A program made the translations under genes and the position numbers. Below are positions 34,063 to 45,145 of a stretch of DNA of 64,000 nt, piece after piece. Within the stretch, counting starts at the first letter, position 1. The number at the start of each line of letters is the position of its first letter. The notes beneath the pieces were generated by a model. That model did not search any database. It was not told where the DNA came from and was given only the letters and a program-made list of their open reading frames with translations. The DNA comes from Spodoptera frugiperda (lineage: Eukaryota > Arthropoda > Insecta > Lepidoptera > Noctuidae), in contig NC_064214.1 in the NCBI RefSeq assembly GCF_023101765.2, positions 10,608,001-10,672,000 of the forward strand, in the 5' to 3' direction.

Positions 34063-34657
34063 TATTTAAACAGATCTGGTGAAAACTGATGGCTCCTTGC
34101 TTACTAACCTAGTTCAAAGTTAAAAACAGGTGTGTTGTATTTCACGTTAAAAATTATGTTAAACGAAAATAAATCTTATATTAATTGTCATAAACGTCAA
34201 AAGCCACACCTAAGACATCTCCAAAAAAGACGAATTAATTCGCCATACAGAGTTTGTGACATCATCTTAGAATACGAGAATTAGAAACGTAACACTTTCA
34301 TAATAACAAGCTTTTAGTTTCGTTAAATGTCTATTATGATACAAGATTACTTGGAGATAGTCATCTTTGAAGCATAAACGCTAATTAGGCACTTTGAGAC
34401 ATTTTGCTTCTTTGTACATTTTAGGGGACCGTGAACACTAAAGCCAGTCTTCATTTATCTTTAACTATGCCTTTTAAAAGTCCCAAACGATTGTAAATAA
34501 TATTGAAAAAAAAAACAGTTCAATTTGTAAGTGTTATTTATTTCTACACACTAGAACCTTAATATTTTTCACGTATATTTCAGTTCAAAAAAGAGTGTCT
34601 ACCGAAGCATTTCACAAAACGTAACTTAATAGAACGTACTGTACGTTTGCTTTACGT
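34063..34657. other. No gene seen
   Basis: AT-rich; no supported feature. Confidence 0.45.
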
Positions 34658-34771
34658 TTAAAGTAATCAAGAAGACGTTCTAAACGAGAGGGCGTTCGGT
34701 TCTCTGATTGGTTGTTTTTTATTCGAGCCGGCCAATCAGAGCTCCGAACTCTTGTTCCGATTACTTTTAAT
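34658..34771. mobile_element. Foldback element with GC-rich stem
   Basis: Arms GTTCGGTTCTCTGATTGG (about 34694-34711) and the complement of CCAATCAGAGCTCCGAAC (about 34732-34749) pair except for two bases. Outer AAAGTAATC (34660) pairs with GATTACTTT (34759). The left flank 'gtacgtttgctttacg' resembles the arm of the 11854 foldback. Confidence 0.6.
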
Positions 34772-34777
34772 GTGAAG

Positions 34778-34815
34778 TCATATCAAAAGGTACAAACTCA
34801 TATCAAAAGGTACAG
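34778..34815 (+). repeat. Short tandem direct repeat
   Basis: 'catatcaaaaggtaca' occurs twice in a row with period 20, directly after the foldback at 34658-34771. Confidence 0.7.
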
Positions 34816-35079
34816 AACACACTGCCAAAATGAGACTCAAACTTGACTTCTCTCCAAAACAATGACACAATGTCCATAACACTAATTCATAAGAATTAAC
34901 GCAACTTTTGATTCCTGACGTAATTCTTCAAAGACTACTGTTTTTGCTTCATAAATTAAAACGCCAAGTCACACGATTCTCTTCTAGGCTAATAAATAAA
35001 ATTGGATTGTCTGTTTGTGATTTTGAAATAACCGCTTTGCATGCATCTGAATATAAATACGATACATACATCCAAAACA

Positions 35080-35312
35080 CATTTTTCAAAATGTTTGTCT
35101 GTCTGTCTATTTGCTTGTTTCAGCTTATCTCTGAAATTACTGTACCAAATTTGTCGAAAATTTTGTTGGCAGAAAGCTACTAAGGAGTAACTTGGCTAAT
35201 TCGGCTAATATTATATTTTACAAAAAAATAATAATACAAAAACATATATTATGCCAGAAGTCATTATTCTACGTGAACGAAGTCGTGGACAATAACTAGT
35301 AATTAATATAAA
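35080..35312 (+). mobile_element. RTE-L LINE tail
   Basis: 'tgtttgtctgtctgtctatt', 'gtaccaaatttgtcgaaaat', then 'gaacgaagtcgtggacaata' ending 'actagtaa'. Typical 3' terminus of the lepidopteran LINE tail that ends '...acagctagta'. Divergent, so the limits are approximate. Confidence 0.55.
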
Positions 35313-35519
35313 TCAAAAAGTTACTTAGCATTCACTTCTTGGTCATTTTGGTCACCATCCGTGACAAGGGGAGGCCAGAATACTGTGACATCGTTAAAAC
35401 TGATTTAATAATGTAATGTTATATTAAAAGATAAGATTTTATTACTTACCTGCTGTTATGGTAGTTTCGTTTTATTATCATTGTCTTTGTAAGTGTAGAT
35501 AGGAGTGTGAAAAGGCACA

Positions 35520-35859
35520 ATTAGTGCATTTCCATCAGAGATGTGCTATGCTACGTTGCTGTGGATGCGTTTAGCTTTCATCAATCATATTCTTTGGTAC
35601 ACATAGCTTAGCACTGGTGGAAACCGACTCGTAAAGCTATATTTTTTATATGAAAATAAGATGCGTGTTATGGATAACTTCCCTACTATCGATACATTGC
35701 AAAATCGAGCTGCGTATCTTCACAGCACAGCTTACTCGCACAGCTGCATAGCTTAGTATCAGTGGAAACGGTCATATAGTTTCACAGCTAAGCTATTACA
35801 TCTTACGAAGATGATATGCATAGCTGCATAGCCTATGTCTGGTAGAAAAACACCCTAAT
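35520..35859. mobile_element. ~340-bp MITE-like element with inverted ends
   Basis: The left end 'attagtgcatttccatcaga' pairs imperfectly with the right end '...tctggtagaaaaacaccctaat', sharing ATTAG, CAGA and GCTATGC blocks. The interior is built from repeated 'agct(a/g)tgcagc' and 'catagctta' motifs and two 'gtggaaac' motifs. Non-coding. Confidence 0.55.
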
Positions 35860-37019
35860 ACCTTTGTCAATTAATTTATGAACATAATTACCGCAGTATT
35901 ACAATTTCTATCACAATCCTTAGTACCATCTTACCACATACATACGGCATATTAGCCGGGGTATTGAGAAAACCCGACCAATTATGGAGATACATATCAA
36001 ATGTTACGATCGTGTTCAGACAGAGACATCCTCACCGTGACTGGGTTTTAATTGAAAAAAACTCAATTAAAGTAATTACGGCAGGTGGACGTGTGACCAG
36101 GCTGTTTTCAATCTGTAGTTTGGGGTTCCGTGATGGGAAATCGTTTTCGGTACCAGGGCGTATACTTTTGAAACTAATCTCAATTTCAATGCAATAATTA
36201 TTCAACATGAAGACATTCAACCCCAATGGTAGATCTGTTGAGTCCAACTCAATATAATTTAGTTATTTTAATATTCACGCAATACGGATGCAATGGGCGC
36301 TAGTGTTGCAACTCAAGAGTACGAAATTTCACAATATCAATGTTGATCGATCGGGATTGGATTCAAGAGTAAGAAAGATCTCTATAGTATTGATTAGTAT
36401 CCTTTGTAGATGAAGCCCTATATTTTCCTTTCTTTCTTTAGGAATGTTAATCAGAAACTTTTTGATGTGATCCCAATATTGAAATATTGATATTTTAATA
36501 CCTATCTAACGAACTATACATTTTTAACGATTTATTCTAATGTATGTATTTCGTAAGAACTGTGAACCTTAACTACGATTAAAATCACACTTAACCATAT
36601 TTTTTTTGTTCGCAAGCACTTCTGTTTTTGCGCACTGATTATTGTTTTTAACGTTACGAGATGTTATCACCAGATTTGTATCAGAAATTCTTTTGAACAT
36701 TTTATAACGAACATAGTGTCTTTTTTGTACTTGACACTTTAATATTAAGGTTGTTTTTTTATTTCCTTTATTGTTACAAGGGCATGTATTCATCATCATC
36801 ATCAACAGCACATGACTTGGTTTAGGTATGGGATTCCTCCATATAAGAGGGCATTGACATAACATTGACTTCTTATTCGACAATCGTTGAAGATCTCTGT
36901 TAAATGTTCTACGACTGCAGGTAGGCCCTTGTGTCACCACTAGGAAGAGTATGGGTGGGGACAAATGAATTCTGGTCTGCAACATCGCGAATTAAGTTTT
37001 TCGTGGAATCCTCACTTAT
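35860..37019. other. No gene seen
   Basis: Open frames at 35964-36247 (both strands) and 36569-36985 (-) have no recognised domains. The latter runs into the SINE at 37020. A (CAT)n run lies at 36790-36803. Confidence 0.4.
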
Positions 37020-37295
37020 GCTGTCATGGTGGCCTGGAGGTTTAAGATGCCTGTTTCTCATGTATGAGGGTGTGGGCTCGAAACCTACCAACGGCAAGTA
37101 CCAATGTGACTTTTTCCTAGTTATTTTGTACTTTCAAAGATAATTTAGACACTACGGACGAATGATGAAGAAACCTGGGCTTATAATTTCTAATTATACG
37201 TTTGAAATCGCCAATCCGCATCGAGCAAGCGTGGTGATTAATGCTCAAAGCTTCTCTCTGGTCAGCAGTTATAAGCTGTTGATGCATTTGTGACG
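37020..37295 (+). mobile_element. tRNA-derived SINE (SINE-3), near full length
   Basis: Head 37026-37095: A-box-like TGGCCTGGAGG, 'gtttctcatgtatgagggtg', B-box-like GGCTCGAAACC. Body: 'caagtaccaatgtgactttt', 'gaagaaacctgggcttataa', 'gaaatcgccaatccgcatcg', 'gcgtggtgattaatgctc'. It ends near 'aagctgttgatgcatttgtg'. Partners are at 59820-60112 (-) and 6346-6536 (-). Confidence 0.78.
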
Positions 37296-37411
37296 TGTGC
37301 ACTTATGCCAAACTGTTTGGCGGCTAAAACGCATTAATACAATACGTAATATTTCATGAGCTTTCCAGAAACCACCAGAAATTGTCATAAATCCTTCGAT
37401 ACCATCAGTTT

Positions 37412-37533
37412 CTGCATCATTGCAAATAACGTCCCATTCATTAACAATGTCCCATTCATAAGCGTCCGGTGACCACACGCGACCGTACATTTTACGGACA
37501 CTTGTCCCGTCTTTATTGGGAATTCGTGTAATT
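37412..37533 (-). pseudogene. Possible SLC22-like (organic cation transporter) fragment
   Basis: On the minus strand a ~40-codon open stretch reads IPNKDGTSVRKMYGRVWSP, then DAYEWDIVNEWDVICNDA. The segment I-V-N/T-E-W-D/N-L/V-I/V-C is characteristic of the extracellular loop leading into transmembrane helix 2 of SLC22 organic ion transporters. After NDA the similarity stops and the expected MFS loop (G-x-x-x-D-R-x-G-R-R) is absent. Upstream a TGA closes the frame. It is either a lone exon piece or a gene fragment; one short motif cannot prove the family. Confidence 0.3.
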
Positions 37534-38129
37534 CAGTAGAACCGTGGTCACGCCTTCTCCGGTCCATTTGTCCTGTAATGTGTTTACTTGGAATATTGTC
37601 ACTTTGTTGATACAGTGTGGTTTGGTTTTGGGACTTTTCTTTACGAGTATTTATTGTTTTTACGTTTGTTAATTTGTGAGTAGCTTTGGAAGTATTGGTG
37701 GTATGTTAATGTTGTCACAACTGTTTGAAAGAGGGCATTGAACTTTAGTAATAGCATTAAGTGCAAAGAAGGTTTAGTTGAATTGACCTACGATTTTTAT
37801 TCTCGGTGATCTAATTGATTCCACAGTTGGATTTTTCTAAAAGAAACCTGTTCCATAGTGTATTTTCTGAATCTATTCGAATATCAATAGTAAGTCTAAC
37901 TTAAGATACACGATTTTACCACCCAAGTAGTTGTAACCTTCCGATATTTTTCCAGCTCAACCACGTAAAACAACCACAGAACAAACAACCCAGATAATTT
38001 ACCCAACAATGGTTGAGCACCAGGTATTCTTAATGCCTCTAAATGGAAGTTCCAGCAACCAACGGGGATTCCTGACATCACCGTTTGAATTCAGTGATAA
38101 ATTCAGACTGCATGGTTGGTTGGAAAAAC
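37534..38129. other. No gene seen
   Basis: AT-rich; nothing supported. Confidence 0.4.
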
Positions 38130-38196
38130 ACATCGGTCACGGCTGAGTTCGAACTAACGACCATCGCATCGCCGACCGGACAAATGGACTACCGTT
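38130..38196 (-). mobile_element. tRNA-like SINE head
   Basis: On the minus strand 'gttagttcgaactcagccg' holds an AGTTCGAACTC B-box-like motif, preceded by 'ggtagtccatttgtccggtc' as a possible A-box region. No cloverleaf closes, so this is probably an old SINE head, of a family not otherwise seen here. Confidence 0.4.
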
Positions 38197-38416
38197 CTTA
38201 TAGGAATTACCGCTGAGTAAAAAGTGAGAAGATTATAATTTTAATGACAGGTCTTTTAATATTATTCTGTGGCAATGAACGTAACGGTGTGTTGTGTCAT
38301 GTTATAATTAATAAATATAGAAGAAAATAATATGATTTTGAATGTTTTGCTTAAGTTGCTACATAAATTAGGTATATCGCGATTTTTACTTTTAGGTACT
38401 GGATTCAAAAATATTT

Positions 38417-38498
38417 TGGTGTTTCGGGTGTCCATGGGCGACGACGATTGCTTACCATCAGGTGATAAGTCCAATCATCTGCCGGCTTGTACCATAAA
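38417..38498 (-). repeat. Rpt-A fragment
   Basis: 'gtgtttcgggtgtccatggg', 'gacgattgcttaccatca', 'gccggcttgtaccataaaaa'. Reverse-orientation proximal end including the terminal 'tttttatggtacaagccgg'. Confidence 0.75.
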
Positions 38499-40149
38499 AA
38501 TTGCATCTGGAACTTGGAATGCATCTTTAACGACATGAAAAGATGCTAAACGAATCGTATTAGACATAAAAGCTTTGTCTCACTTTGACCTCTCTTGTAA
38601 GTTATCCAGACGTAAAACAAATAAATGATTATAATATTAATATATTTGCCAAATTCTGGACAAAAACCACACCAAATTAATAGCAAATAGAGATTCTTAT
38701 TCAAACATGTTCAACACCTTCTATAATTCATAACTGGATAAGTACGAAGCCTTACTTTGTATGTTTACTCTGAAATAAATCAATGCGAACAGTTTAACTT
38801 GACAGCTTTATTTCGCGCTGTTCAAATACAAAATGAATTGAGATGGGTTTAGAATTTTAGATTATTAAATATGTAAAATTAATTTTCAAAGATTTTGTGG
38901 TTAATTTATTGTTGGGACCGCGTTTTACATAAAGAGTTTTAACTTGTGTGACCTTAGTTCGGTAGTAACCTCTCTAAAATGTTTGTCTTGTATGCTGTAT
39001 ACATGGATTCTTAATATTTAGGCTTTTCAGGTTTATATTTCACCTAAACCTCTAGGTAGATTTTATAAAGAAGATAAAATATCCAATTACTTTACGAAGT
39101 ACTAAGAATTAGCACAATTTTAGCGCTGAAGGGCTAATACAAATTAAAAGCTTAATTGCTAAATAACAGTTGTTAAAATTAATTGATCAATTTCTTTTAA
39201 AAACCACCTAACAAGTATTCTAGGAACCTCCAAGGATTACCTAATTTTTTCAAGCTATTATACACAAAGAAGTTGACATTATCAGTACACAAAAGTAAAC
39301 TTACTATGAAAATAATTGCAACAATATCTACAAGTGATTTTTTCATGAAAGCTTTAGCGAAAACCAAAAAACATTTCTAGACTGTAACAATGTTATCGTT
39401 TGCCAATCTCATCAACTTGGAACCTCTTCAATTCTATTACATTTAACAGTATGAAGCAGCGTCAACGACCCCACGTGGTAGCATGGAACACGTCTATAAT
39501 TAGCCCTCTCGCTCTGGTTTCTGTCGCGGCCGCTGTAAAAATTAATATAAACAAATACAATCTCTCACGCCCGGGTGGGCTCGAAACCAGACAAATGAAA
39601 AAGCTTAACAAACCTTAAAACTCTATAGAAACCACCAGTCTTCTCAAATTGGCCAGGTTATATGAGTCACTGGTTATTTTTCGGGGTACCGTTTGTCATT
39701 TGTGCTTTTGTTTGGATTACGGCGGGAGTCATTGTACGTGGTGTGAGGATGTGATGTTTTTGGTTCGAGAGTCTTTAAATGAAGTTCAATTAGATTTCGT
39801 GTACGGTTTATCGAGGAGAGAAAGGCTGAACGCTACGTTGATAACACTATAGTACTGAATGATGTAGGTGTCAAATGAATATGTGATTTAAAAAACGTTA
39901 CAATAGATATTTAAGATAAAGATGAGCATGATTCACTAGTACAAGAATTTAATATTGAATCTTAAAGGCTAGTGGTTATATAAAAATATGAATTAGCTGA
40001 AACTGTAAGGAAGTAAAATGAGGAACAGTTTGATGATGTAAACAAATACCTACTTTACTTGATACTCTTCTAGGACACGATAACCATATAGGTTGATGTT
40101 AATTATAACTATTTATATGAATGGACATTAAATGTAGCAACTGTTAGTT
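38499..40149. other. No gene seen
   Basis: AT-rich with scattered short frames. A small GC-rich spot at 39470-39580 contains a NotI-type 'gcggccgc'. No gene supported. Confidence 0.45.
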
Positions 40150-40398
40150 TTTTTATGGTATAAGCAAGTAAACGAATATAACAATAACCTGAAGTAAGTA
40201 ATCACCGTCGTCCAAGGACACCCGAAACACTACAGACGTTGCAAGTGCGTTGCCGGCCTTTTGGGACTTAGGAATTTAAGGGTTGTTGGGGAATCGAGGA
40301 TTGGTAAGATTAGAGAGGATGGTAATTGGGTCTCCGGTAACTTCACTTACACAACGCAAGCGTTGTTTTACGTCGGTTTTCTGTGAGACCATAGTATC
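40150..40398 (+). repeat. Rpt-A copy, near full length
   Basis: Begins 'ttttttatggtataagcaag', passes 'caaggacacccgaaacacta', 'aagtgcgttgccggcctttt', 'gggaatcgaggattggtaag', 'ggtctccggtaacttcactt', 'acacaacgcaagcgttgttt', and ends 'gtgagaccatagtatca'. With 57566-57880 it defines the family. It lies at the 3' side of the minus-strand open frame that follows. Confidence 0.82.
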
Positions 40399-40683
40399 AA
40401 ATACTTTTTCTTTACTACCTGAAACATCAAAAATACCAGCTCCATCATTATTATTGTTTAGAACATTACTACTCATTACATCGAGTTCATCGAAAAACAA
40501 TTTTGTATCACTTCCAAACTCAGTTCTATCATCAAACATATTTCTTGAACCAAACCCACCCACTTCATCACACTCCATCATTGCAACATTATTCAAATCA
40601 TCAAGTTTTTTGATCTGATCTAAAGTTTCAATTCGACACGTGTTTAATTTTAAACAATCTAAATTAAATGTCGGCTCTTGTCT
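40399..40683 (-). pseudogene. Coding-like open frame truncated by Rpt-A
   Basis: On the minus strand 95 codons are open with strong coding character: acidic and Asn-rich, with pieces CRIETLDQIKKLDDLNNVAM, GGFGSRNMFDDRTEFGSD and FFDELDVMSSNVLNNNND. The frame begins right after a TAA (40686-40684) with no good acceptor site, and runs on 41 more codons into repeat sequence before stopping at 40276. So the real 3' end is lost. I do not recognise the protein. It may be a fragment of a low-complexity host protein or of a transposon protein. Confidence 0.4.
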
Positions 40684-40918
40684 TTATAAACTGATCTTAT
40701 TTATTAGTAGTTACTAAATTTCTTTGATCTCTCTATAAGTGTTATGGTATAGTGTAAAGTGACTGTGAATTGGTACTGTGTTGTTTTTTTTTCTGGAATA
40801 TTTTTATTTTCTTGTACTCTTTGAAGAATATTCATAAGTCACAGGGTATTTTGTTTACTTTGGTAGTTCATGGAAATGCTGTTTGGAATGGAAATTGCTT
40901 CGTAGGTATAGTAGTTGA

Positions 40919-41052
40919 TCCGGAGCTGCGGACTATCTAGCGGGTTTACAGGAGCTCCGGCTCAAAAAGCAGCAGTACAAACAGAGTGGTTTTTATTCAA
41001 TAAGAGTCTGATATCTCGCCTTGCCTGGCACAAGACATTACATGAAGTCATG
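40919..41052 (+). mobile_element. LINE-tail copy
   Basis: 'tccggagctgcggactatct', 'aggagctccggctcaaaaag', 'agtggtttttattcaataag', 'gaagtcatgaaaaaagg'. Starts at the shared ccggagct point. Confidence 0.72.
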
Positions 41053-42039
41053 AAAAAAGGTATATCAGTAGTAGGCAAACGGACTGATTTCCTTGAGGCA
41101 ATTGTACTTCATAAGACGCCTAGCTTTTTGATAAAGAGACAAATTCTCGTTTTGATTAATTTTTCCTAAATTTTTAGTAACCCCCTAAGTCAAGATATAT
41201 CGACACCGACATATTAGTGACACCTCACAGTACAAGGAAGGGGTTTGTTTTTGTTATGTACTCTGAAATCCACTCCGATCAAAAAATAAAACCTCATGAA
41301 AGTTAGAATCATATATTAAATGACATTAAATACACAGAACAACGTATCATAACTAACAACAACGATAGAAAGGAAACAAACCCACTACACGTCTTACAAA
41401 ACTCATTGACACTTCAAATTACCCTCGATTTCTAGTCCGTATGTCATTCAATGCATTTCATTGGCCAATCAGCTGTCACAACAAAGGAAAACATTATCTA
41501 ACTCTAATTATACAAACTTGTTATATACCGAGTACATATATTGACAAACGACTATCAATAACTAACACTACCCAATTACTAAAAACATCATCCATTACCG
41601 CTTTACAACTGTAGAAAAGAACAAATTTGTGAAGAAAAACGGCAATGTATAGAGAGGCAGTTTAAATTGTCAGGCAGTGTAACAGTTTTGTATTAAATCC
41701 GTACAGTACGACATAAAACGGAAGTTTTTGCGTAATACACTGGCGAGCAGAAACAATTAATGCATCCAAGTGTACGAGCCTGTTCACGCGTCATGCGCAC
41801 GGAAGAAAGTGAGCTCGTTACGACACGCGTGTTATTTATTTTGCACTCAAGTGTACGATATAGTTCTAATTAAGTTAAAGGTGAATAGTGCTTTAATATG
41901 ACGGCACGTCTAGTACTGAATGCCAGTGCAGGAATAATGTGAAATGTTTGTAATTAAATTGTAGCTGTAGTTGTGTGGTTTCAGTATTGTAAGCTCTTAG
42001 AGTTGGAAAATAAAAGTTAATTTACATTAACATAATCGT
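41053..42039. other. No gene seen
   Basis: AT-rich apart from 41745-41850, where 'cacgcgtcatgcgcac' and 'cacgcgtg' occur and 'tcaagtgtacga'-like motifs appear twice about 60 bp apart. A possible regulatory patch; no frame supported. Confidence 0.4.
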
Positions 42040-42235
42040 CATACCTTTTTATCCTCAAACGGGCATAGAGGTTTTCACTAGAATTGCGTGTATAGGGGAT
42101 AAGCCTATTACCATACACTAATCATTTCGATACTATTACTGAAAGATAAAAAAAAACAACAATGCTTTGTCTGGACAGGAATCGAACCTGAAACCCATGA
42201 GTCGACCACCACTCGATGAACGAAGCGGTATATTA
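42040..42235 (-). mobile_element. SINE-1 copy, near full length, degraded
   Basis: Minus strand: A-box-like head 'ttcatcgagtggtggtcgac', perfect B box AGGTTCGATTCCTG, 'gtccagacaaagcattg', body 'gtatggtaataggcttatcc', tail 'cctctatgcccgtttgagg' and 'ataaaaaggtatgacg'. It confirms the head-body-tail order used to read the other fragments. Confidence 0.75.
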
Positions 42236-42903
42236 GTATATCTTGAAATATTAAAGTTTGAGTGTGCCGTTCCTCAAACTTGACTCGGTAGAAGTCAAAG
42301 CGACCTTAATAAGTGCTGGAACATGATAAGATAAAGAGACAAGTTCCTACAGTTCAGTAGCTTACAGCTGACATCTGGTATACGCCAACTACTAAAATTA
42401 GCTTACACTAAAAATATTAACGGTAGATTATTTCAGGGGTTGACAATAATTAGTAGATCACATACAGAAATTCTTCCGTGAGAATCGATCCGATGTATTG
42501 CATAGCAGCCGATCAACCAGTCATCCAGCCAATATAATAACGGTTGCCAAGCATGAGATTAGAAATTCTATAGGCACAAAGGTTTTTCTGAAGAGACAGC
42601 AATGCCTAGGCTTTTTTAAAAAACTCCATCAACTATGGTATATTAGTTTTTTAACAATAAGATGTTGCCAATCAATAATCAGTCAGCAAAGATGAAATTG
42701 AATATGACTGGCAGACAATACTCATACAGAAACGTAAAGTTTGACTTTTAACCTAATGAGAACAAAAAATGAGAAAGGATTTTACACTATAATAACAAGG
42801 AAATGGGTTGCTTTAAAGGTCAGTTTGATATAAAGGATTAGCTACACAATAATAAAGCTCATAATAGAACTTTCGAAAGACATATCGTTTAAAACAGAGG
42901 GTG
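42236..42903. other. No gene seen
   Basis: AT-rich; nothing supported. Confidence 0.45.
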
Positions 42904-43055
42904 TTTTTTTTTTTTTAACAGGGGATATTCATTGACAATGACTTCTCCCGCCTTAGGTGAGGTGAGAGTGTCAGAATCTTACTGACTAAAAATCATCCCG
43001 TTCCTTCTTTGATCCTCGAGCTGGAGCCCCAGCAATCCGCCAAGCCATCAGCAGC
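42904..43055 (-). mobile_element. LINE-tail copy with poly-A
   Basis: A T13 tract, then 'gacaatgacttctcccgcct', 'gagtgtcagaatcttactga', 'aatcatcccgttccttcttt', 'gagctggagccccagcaat'. The poly-A end is intact; 5'-truncated. Confidence 0.8.
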
Positions 43056-43777
43056 CCTGTAATAACAGAAGGTTACAAGAACGGAATAAAAACTAAATTA
43101 AATAAAGAAAACAGAATCGTTTAATTTATTAGTACTAATAAGTTGCTGACATTTATAATGGCGTATTAAATAAAAGACACAGAAGGCACTAATTGACTCA
43201 AATCAGATGTGACAACATTACTGCCGGGACGTGATATACGCTGGGCATGTCCCATTACGAGCTAGTCAACTGAATTTGGTTTCTTTACTCTGAGAATAAA
43301 GTTTCAATTTGTTTGGACAAGTTTTGAAGGAAATCGTCGAGTGGATGTTTTAAATTGTCTTGATTTTCGTTTTTATTGTAATTGTCATTATTTGATCGTT
43401 TTTCGTTTCTGAGTTGTTGAAAAAGCAACCAAACGTCATAGATGACGTTCATTAGATTTCTAAACTGAGCAAAATGTGTTTGAGATTTTAGAAATTATCA
43501 GTTTTCAGTTTTCATAAATCCACCGCCACTAAATAATAACTTCTAAATCAAAGAAATTTCAAAAACGTTCATGCATTAGACCGTTCGTCCGGACATTTTC
43601 CTAGAACCAACAATTTAGACAACACACCCTCATTACTTCATCTACAAATATAACTTAATCATTAAACCTTTGGACCAAAAACGATTCAGTCGCCAGGTAA
43701 TTAAATGGACGCTGTTCAAAAAAATAAATCGACGTTAATTCGGTGTAAAACGAGCGATTGTCTTCTGTTGTTTGTCA
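43056..43777. other. No gene seen
   Basis: AT-rich. No repeat or frame that I can support. Confidence 0.45.
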
Positions 43778-44407
43778 TTAATCTAAAATAGCTGCAGTTG
43801 AGGCCGTGGGTACATCGAGATGTTTTTGTAAAGCGACATGTGTTACTCCTGATGTCGCCACATGGACATTGTTTAAGGGGGATGCTTCGTGAAGCTCAAC
43901 AGTTGAATTGTTCCTATCTTCTGTTTTCTTAGAAACGTTTGGTTGGGTTTCTGTGTCTCTTTTTTGAAGAAGATTTTTGTGTTCTGTAACAGCATTTGAA
44001 TTCTCTTCTGTTAGTATTCTATTTTTAGCTTCGATAGATATGTTATCTAAAGTAATCGTTTCTGTTTCTTTTACCCTTTGATTTTCATTTCTCGTTTAAA
44101 GCAAATGTAGCGCTGTTGTTGCATCGTTGACTGAATTGAGTTATGCATTTCCTGAACATCACAGATTAAGATCGCTGTATGTTTGTTTACCATCCCAAAC
44201 ATCGATCAAACCTAAAACATCTTTACTATCAATGAAGATTTCCTCACCATCTACATTCACCTTAAACATACCGCCAGTTACGTTTGTCACTTTGCCAACA
44301 CTGTCAACAATCCTGATCTGACATTCAGCTTTGTGAGCTGACTGCCAAGACCACCGTGAAACTAATGGATCACCACTGGCGCCTTTAACTTCATTGAGTT
44401 TTAACAT
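43778..44407 (-). pseudogene. One-frame coding region with three in-frame stops, unknown protein
   Basis: From an ATG at 44407 (context aaaATG) one frame runs 209 codons to a TAA at 43780-43778, broken only by TGA 44161, TAA 44143 and TAA 44098. No frameshift is needed. Part 1 (82 codons) is compact and globular-looking, with WSWQSAHKAECQIRIVDSVG and GGMFKVNVDGEEIFIDSKDV. The last ~105 codons are open and polar, with KNLLQKRDTETQPNVSKKTE and ending ALQKHLDVPTASTAAILD. Each stop lies one C-to-T change from Arg or Gln codons. Upstream, a TAG sits two codons before the ATG. Not recognised. Decayed copies of its N-terminal part follow at 44695 and 44985. Confidence 0.5.
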
Positions 44408-44694
44408 TTTCTATTGATTACGACATTTTTCACTCAGACGAGAGTTTCCGGCTCATTAATGGGTGACTAGTCCACATCAGTCACCCAATTTCCTATTTCT
44501 TTTGTATTTTGAGATATTTGCTGATAAATATACTAGGTACACTAATTAATATACTAGTACGTACGTTTTGTATAAGTTATGGATGTTTTTCTTTAAATAA
44601 TGGCATGTGATGGTATGTTAATACATTTTTTTTTTAATTTACTATTTATAATTCGCAATTAATATGAATTTGATTTCATCTGTTCTATTTCTCG

Positions 44695-44860
44695 ACGTCA
44701 CTGCCCTCACCATGGTTTGTCAGAGTGCCAAAACTGTCAACGATTTCAGTTTATTTTTTTAATTCTATCGTTCAGGAAGTTCCGTTGTTTACTTACCACG
44801 AGACCACCATGAAATTAATGGATTACAATGGCGCCACTAACTTCATTAATTAAAATTCCT
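44695..44860 (-). pseudogene. Decayed second copy of the 44.1-44.4 kb region
   Basis: It shares ordered blocks with 44159-44407: 'gccaaaactgtcaacgattt' (against 'gccaacactgtcaacaatcc'), 'gagaccaccatgaaattaat' (against 'aagaccaccgtgaaactaat') and 'ggcgccactaacttcatt' (against 'ggcgcctttaacttcatt'). Gaps and stops destroy the frame. Confidence 0.6.
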
Positions 44861-44984
44861 TTATTTCTGTTCTCATACAATTCTCATTTTCTTATTTATT
44901 GTTTTAAAATTCTTCATGAAATCGTACGTCATCGAGAATGTTTTTACTCATAGCTTTTTTGCTTTCGTTTTTAATATTTCTTTC

Positions 44985-45145
44985 ACATTCAGCGTTCACC
45001 TTAACCGTGGCGTCTCTGTCTGTCCGTCTTGTCACCGTGCCAACACCGTTAACAATCTCGATCTGTCATTTGGCTCATTTGTTTACTAATTGCCGAGATA
45101 CCGCGTCGACATTAATGGATTTTGTCAATGGTTCCCTGTCGCTAA
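44985..45145 (-). pseudogene. Decayed third copy of the 44.1-44.4 kb region
   Basis: Blocks in the same order: 'attcagcgttcaccttaacc', 'cttgtcaccgtgccaacacc', 'gttaacaatctcgatctg', 'tcatttggctcatttg', 'aatggattttgtcaatgg'. It matches copy 1 better than copy 2 does in the 'gttaacaatctcgatctg' block. Three copies head to tail over 1.3 kb show a local tandem expansion followed by decay. Confidence 0.6.

Noticed and set aside
36569..36985. 138-codon minus-strand frame
   Set aside because: Starts close to SINE-3 sequence. Composition is Asn/Lys-rich with MMMM from a (CAT)n repeat. No family resemblance or splice signals.
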